Assembly (NCBI GenBank): GCA_964440915.1
Contig: CAYTTV010000031.1
Span: 1-40,963, forward strand
Direction: 5' to 3'
DNA length: 40,963 nt
DNA from: CAMPJM01 sp964440915
GTDB lineage: Bacteria > Bacteroidota > Bacteroidia > Cytophagales > Cyclobacteriaceae
Part shown: piece after piece, positions 40,691-40,963 of the stretch
Layout of the letters: each line of letters starts with the position of its first letter
Position numbering within the stretch: the stretch's first letter is position 1
Made by a program: the position numbers and the translations under genes
Notes under the pieces: model-generated
What the model was told of the DNA's origin: nothing
Databases searched by the model: none
What the model saw: only the letters and a program-made list of their open reading frames with translations

Positions 40691-40963
40691 ATTATAATTT
40701 AAAATTTGCTCATGCAAGCAAAGACCTTTGACAGACATTAAAATGCTTCTTCAGGAAATTACCACAATTTCACCTCCTAAAGAAAAGCGAATGTCAGAAA
40801 CACGGTGTACACTTCAAGTTAGTTGCTGAAAGGTTAACCCTCAAATTATTCGTTGGGGATTTCGGATATTTACTCCGCCTAAGCTCCATGACTCCGATAT
40901 GATGGGTAAAACAATTAAACGGTGAGTCTACCCTTCCTTATGTAGAAAGTTTTTCTTTGCCAA
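40691..40963. other. Right edge without an intact gene
   Basis: No complete gene. A 6-bp hairpin TTTGCT/AGCAAA lies at 40705-40722. On the minus strand a short protein-like tail can be read at 40751-40813 (VHRVSDIRFSLGGEIVVIS then stop), and a second SLGG-containing piece (SESWSLGGVNIRNPQ) about 110 bp upstream of it in another frame. These look like decayed or repetitive sequence. Confidence 0.4.

Noticed and set aside
40760..40785. Shine-Dalgarno-like AGGAGGTGA on the minus strand
   Set aside because: No start codon with an open frame follows; the sequence is readable instead as part of a protein-like tail.

Overview
The window looks like a chromosomal segment of a free-living member of the Bacteroidota, most likely a Cytophagales-type bacterium. 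The signs are a PorP/SprF protein encoded with a giant PKD-repeat protein that ends in a gliding/type IX (CHU_C, type B) sorting domain; a Nudix-type arabinose regulator next to araB, as described in Bacteroides; several DUF families common in this phylum; promoters that fit the Bacteroidota pattern TTG-N17-23-TANNTTTG; and an almost complete absence of Shine-Dalgarno sequences. Nothing here looks like a prophage, a CRISPR array or a complete insertion sequence.

Layout. 1-300: a cluster of 11-bp direct repeats, then tRNA-Arg(UCU) on the minus strand with its own promoter and terminator. 398-1940 (minus): a membrane/DUF952 fusion with a small overlapping partner, and a single-domain response regulator. 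2472-9646 (plus): a complete L-arabinose catabolic locus consisting of araR (Nudix fold with lost catalytic residues), araB, araD, an SGLT-type sodium/sugar symporter and araA. The araR-araB gap holds a palindromic operator candidate lying over the -7 box and a set of interlocking inverted repeats. 9861-16786: housekeeping and orphan genes (DUF4197 lipoprotein, cinA, a 2-oxoacid dehydrogenase E2, gapA, DUF4142 lipoprotein, Nudix hydrolase, cupin). 16972-23477 (minus): the type IX-related pair. 23914-27303: an EamA transporter, then a DUF3703 gene with a Zn/Cd-type P1B ATPase. 27392-31581 (minus): a peptide-type ABC importer (binding lipoprotein and two permeases, no ATPases).

31812-33595 is the least explained part: a 45-residue gene with a Gln-rich tail, a 12-bp hairpin, and a divergent 500-residue helical-repeat protein whose start carries a near-perfect Shine-Dalgarno sequence, which is unusual in this phylum. 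33704-36156: an A-type Fe-S carrier homologue without its C-terminal cysteines, and a compact WD40-DivIVA-folB cluster. 36340-39264 (minus): a nitrogen operon glnK-amt-porin. 39703-40599: sucD, followed by a strong terminator and an apparently decayed or repetitive right edge.

How the genes work together. In the arabinose locus the symporter imports L-arabinose, AraA isomerises it to L-ribulose, AraB phosphorylates it, and AraD epimerises it to D-xylulose 5-phosphate; AraR probably represses araB and the genes behind it. The nitrogen operon couples an outer-membrane channel, an inner-membrane ammonium channel and its PII regulator. The PorP/PKD pair is likely part of surface secretion or adhesion. 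All functions are inferred by reading the sequence; no database search was run.
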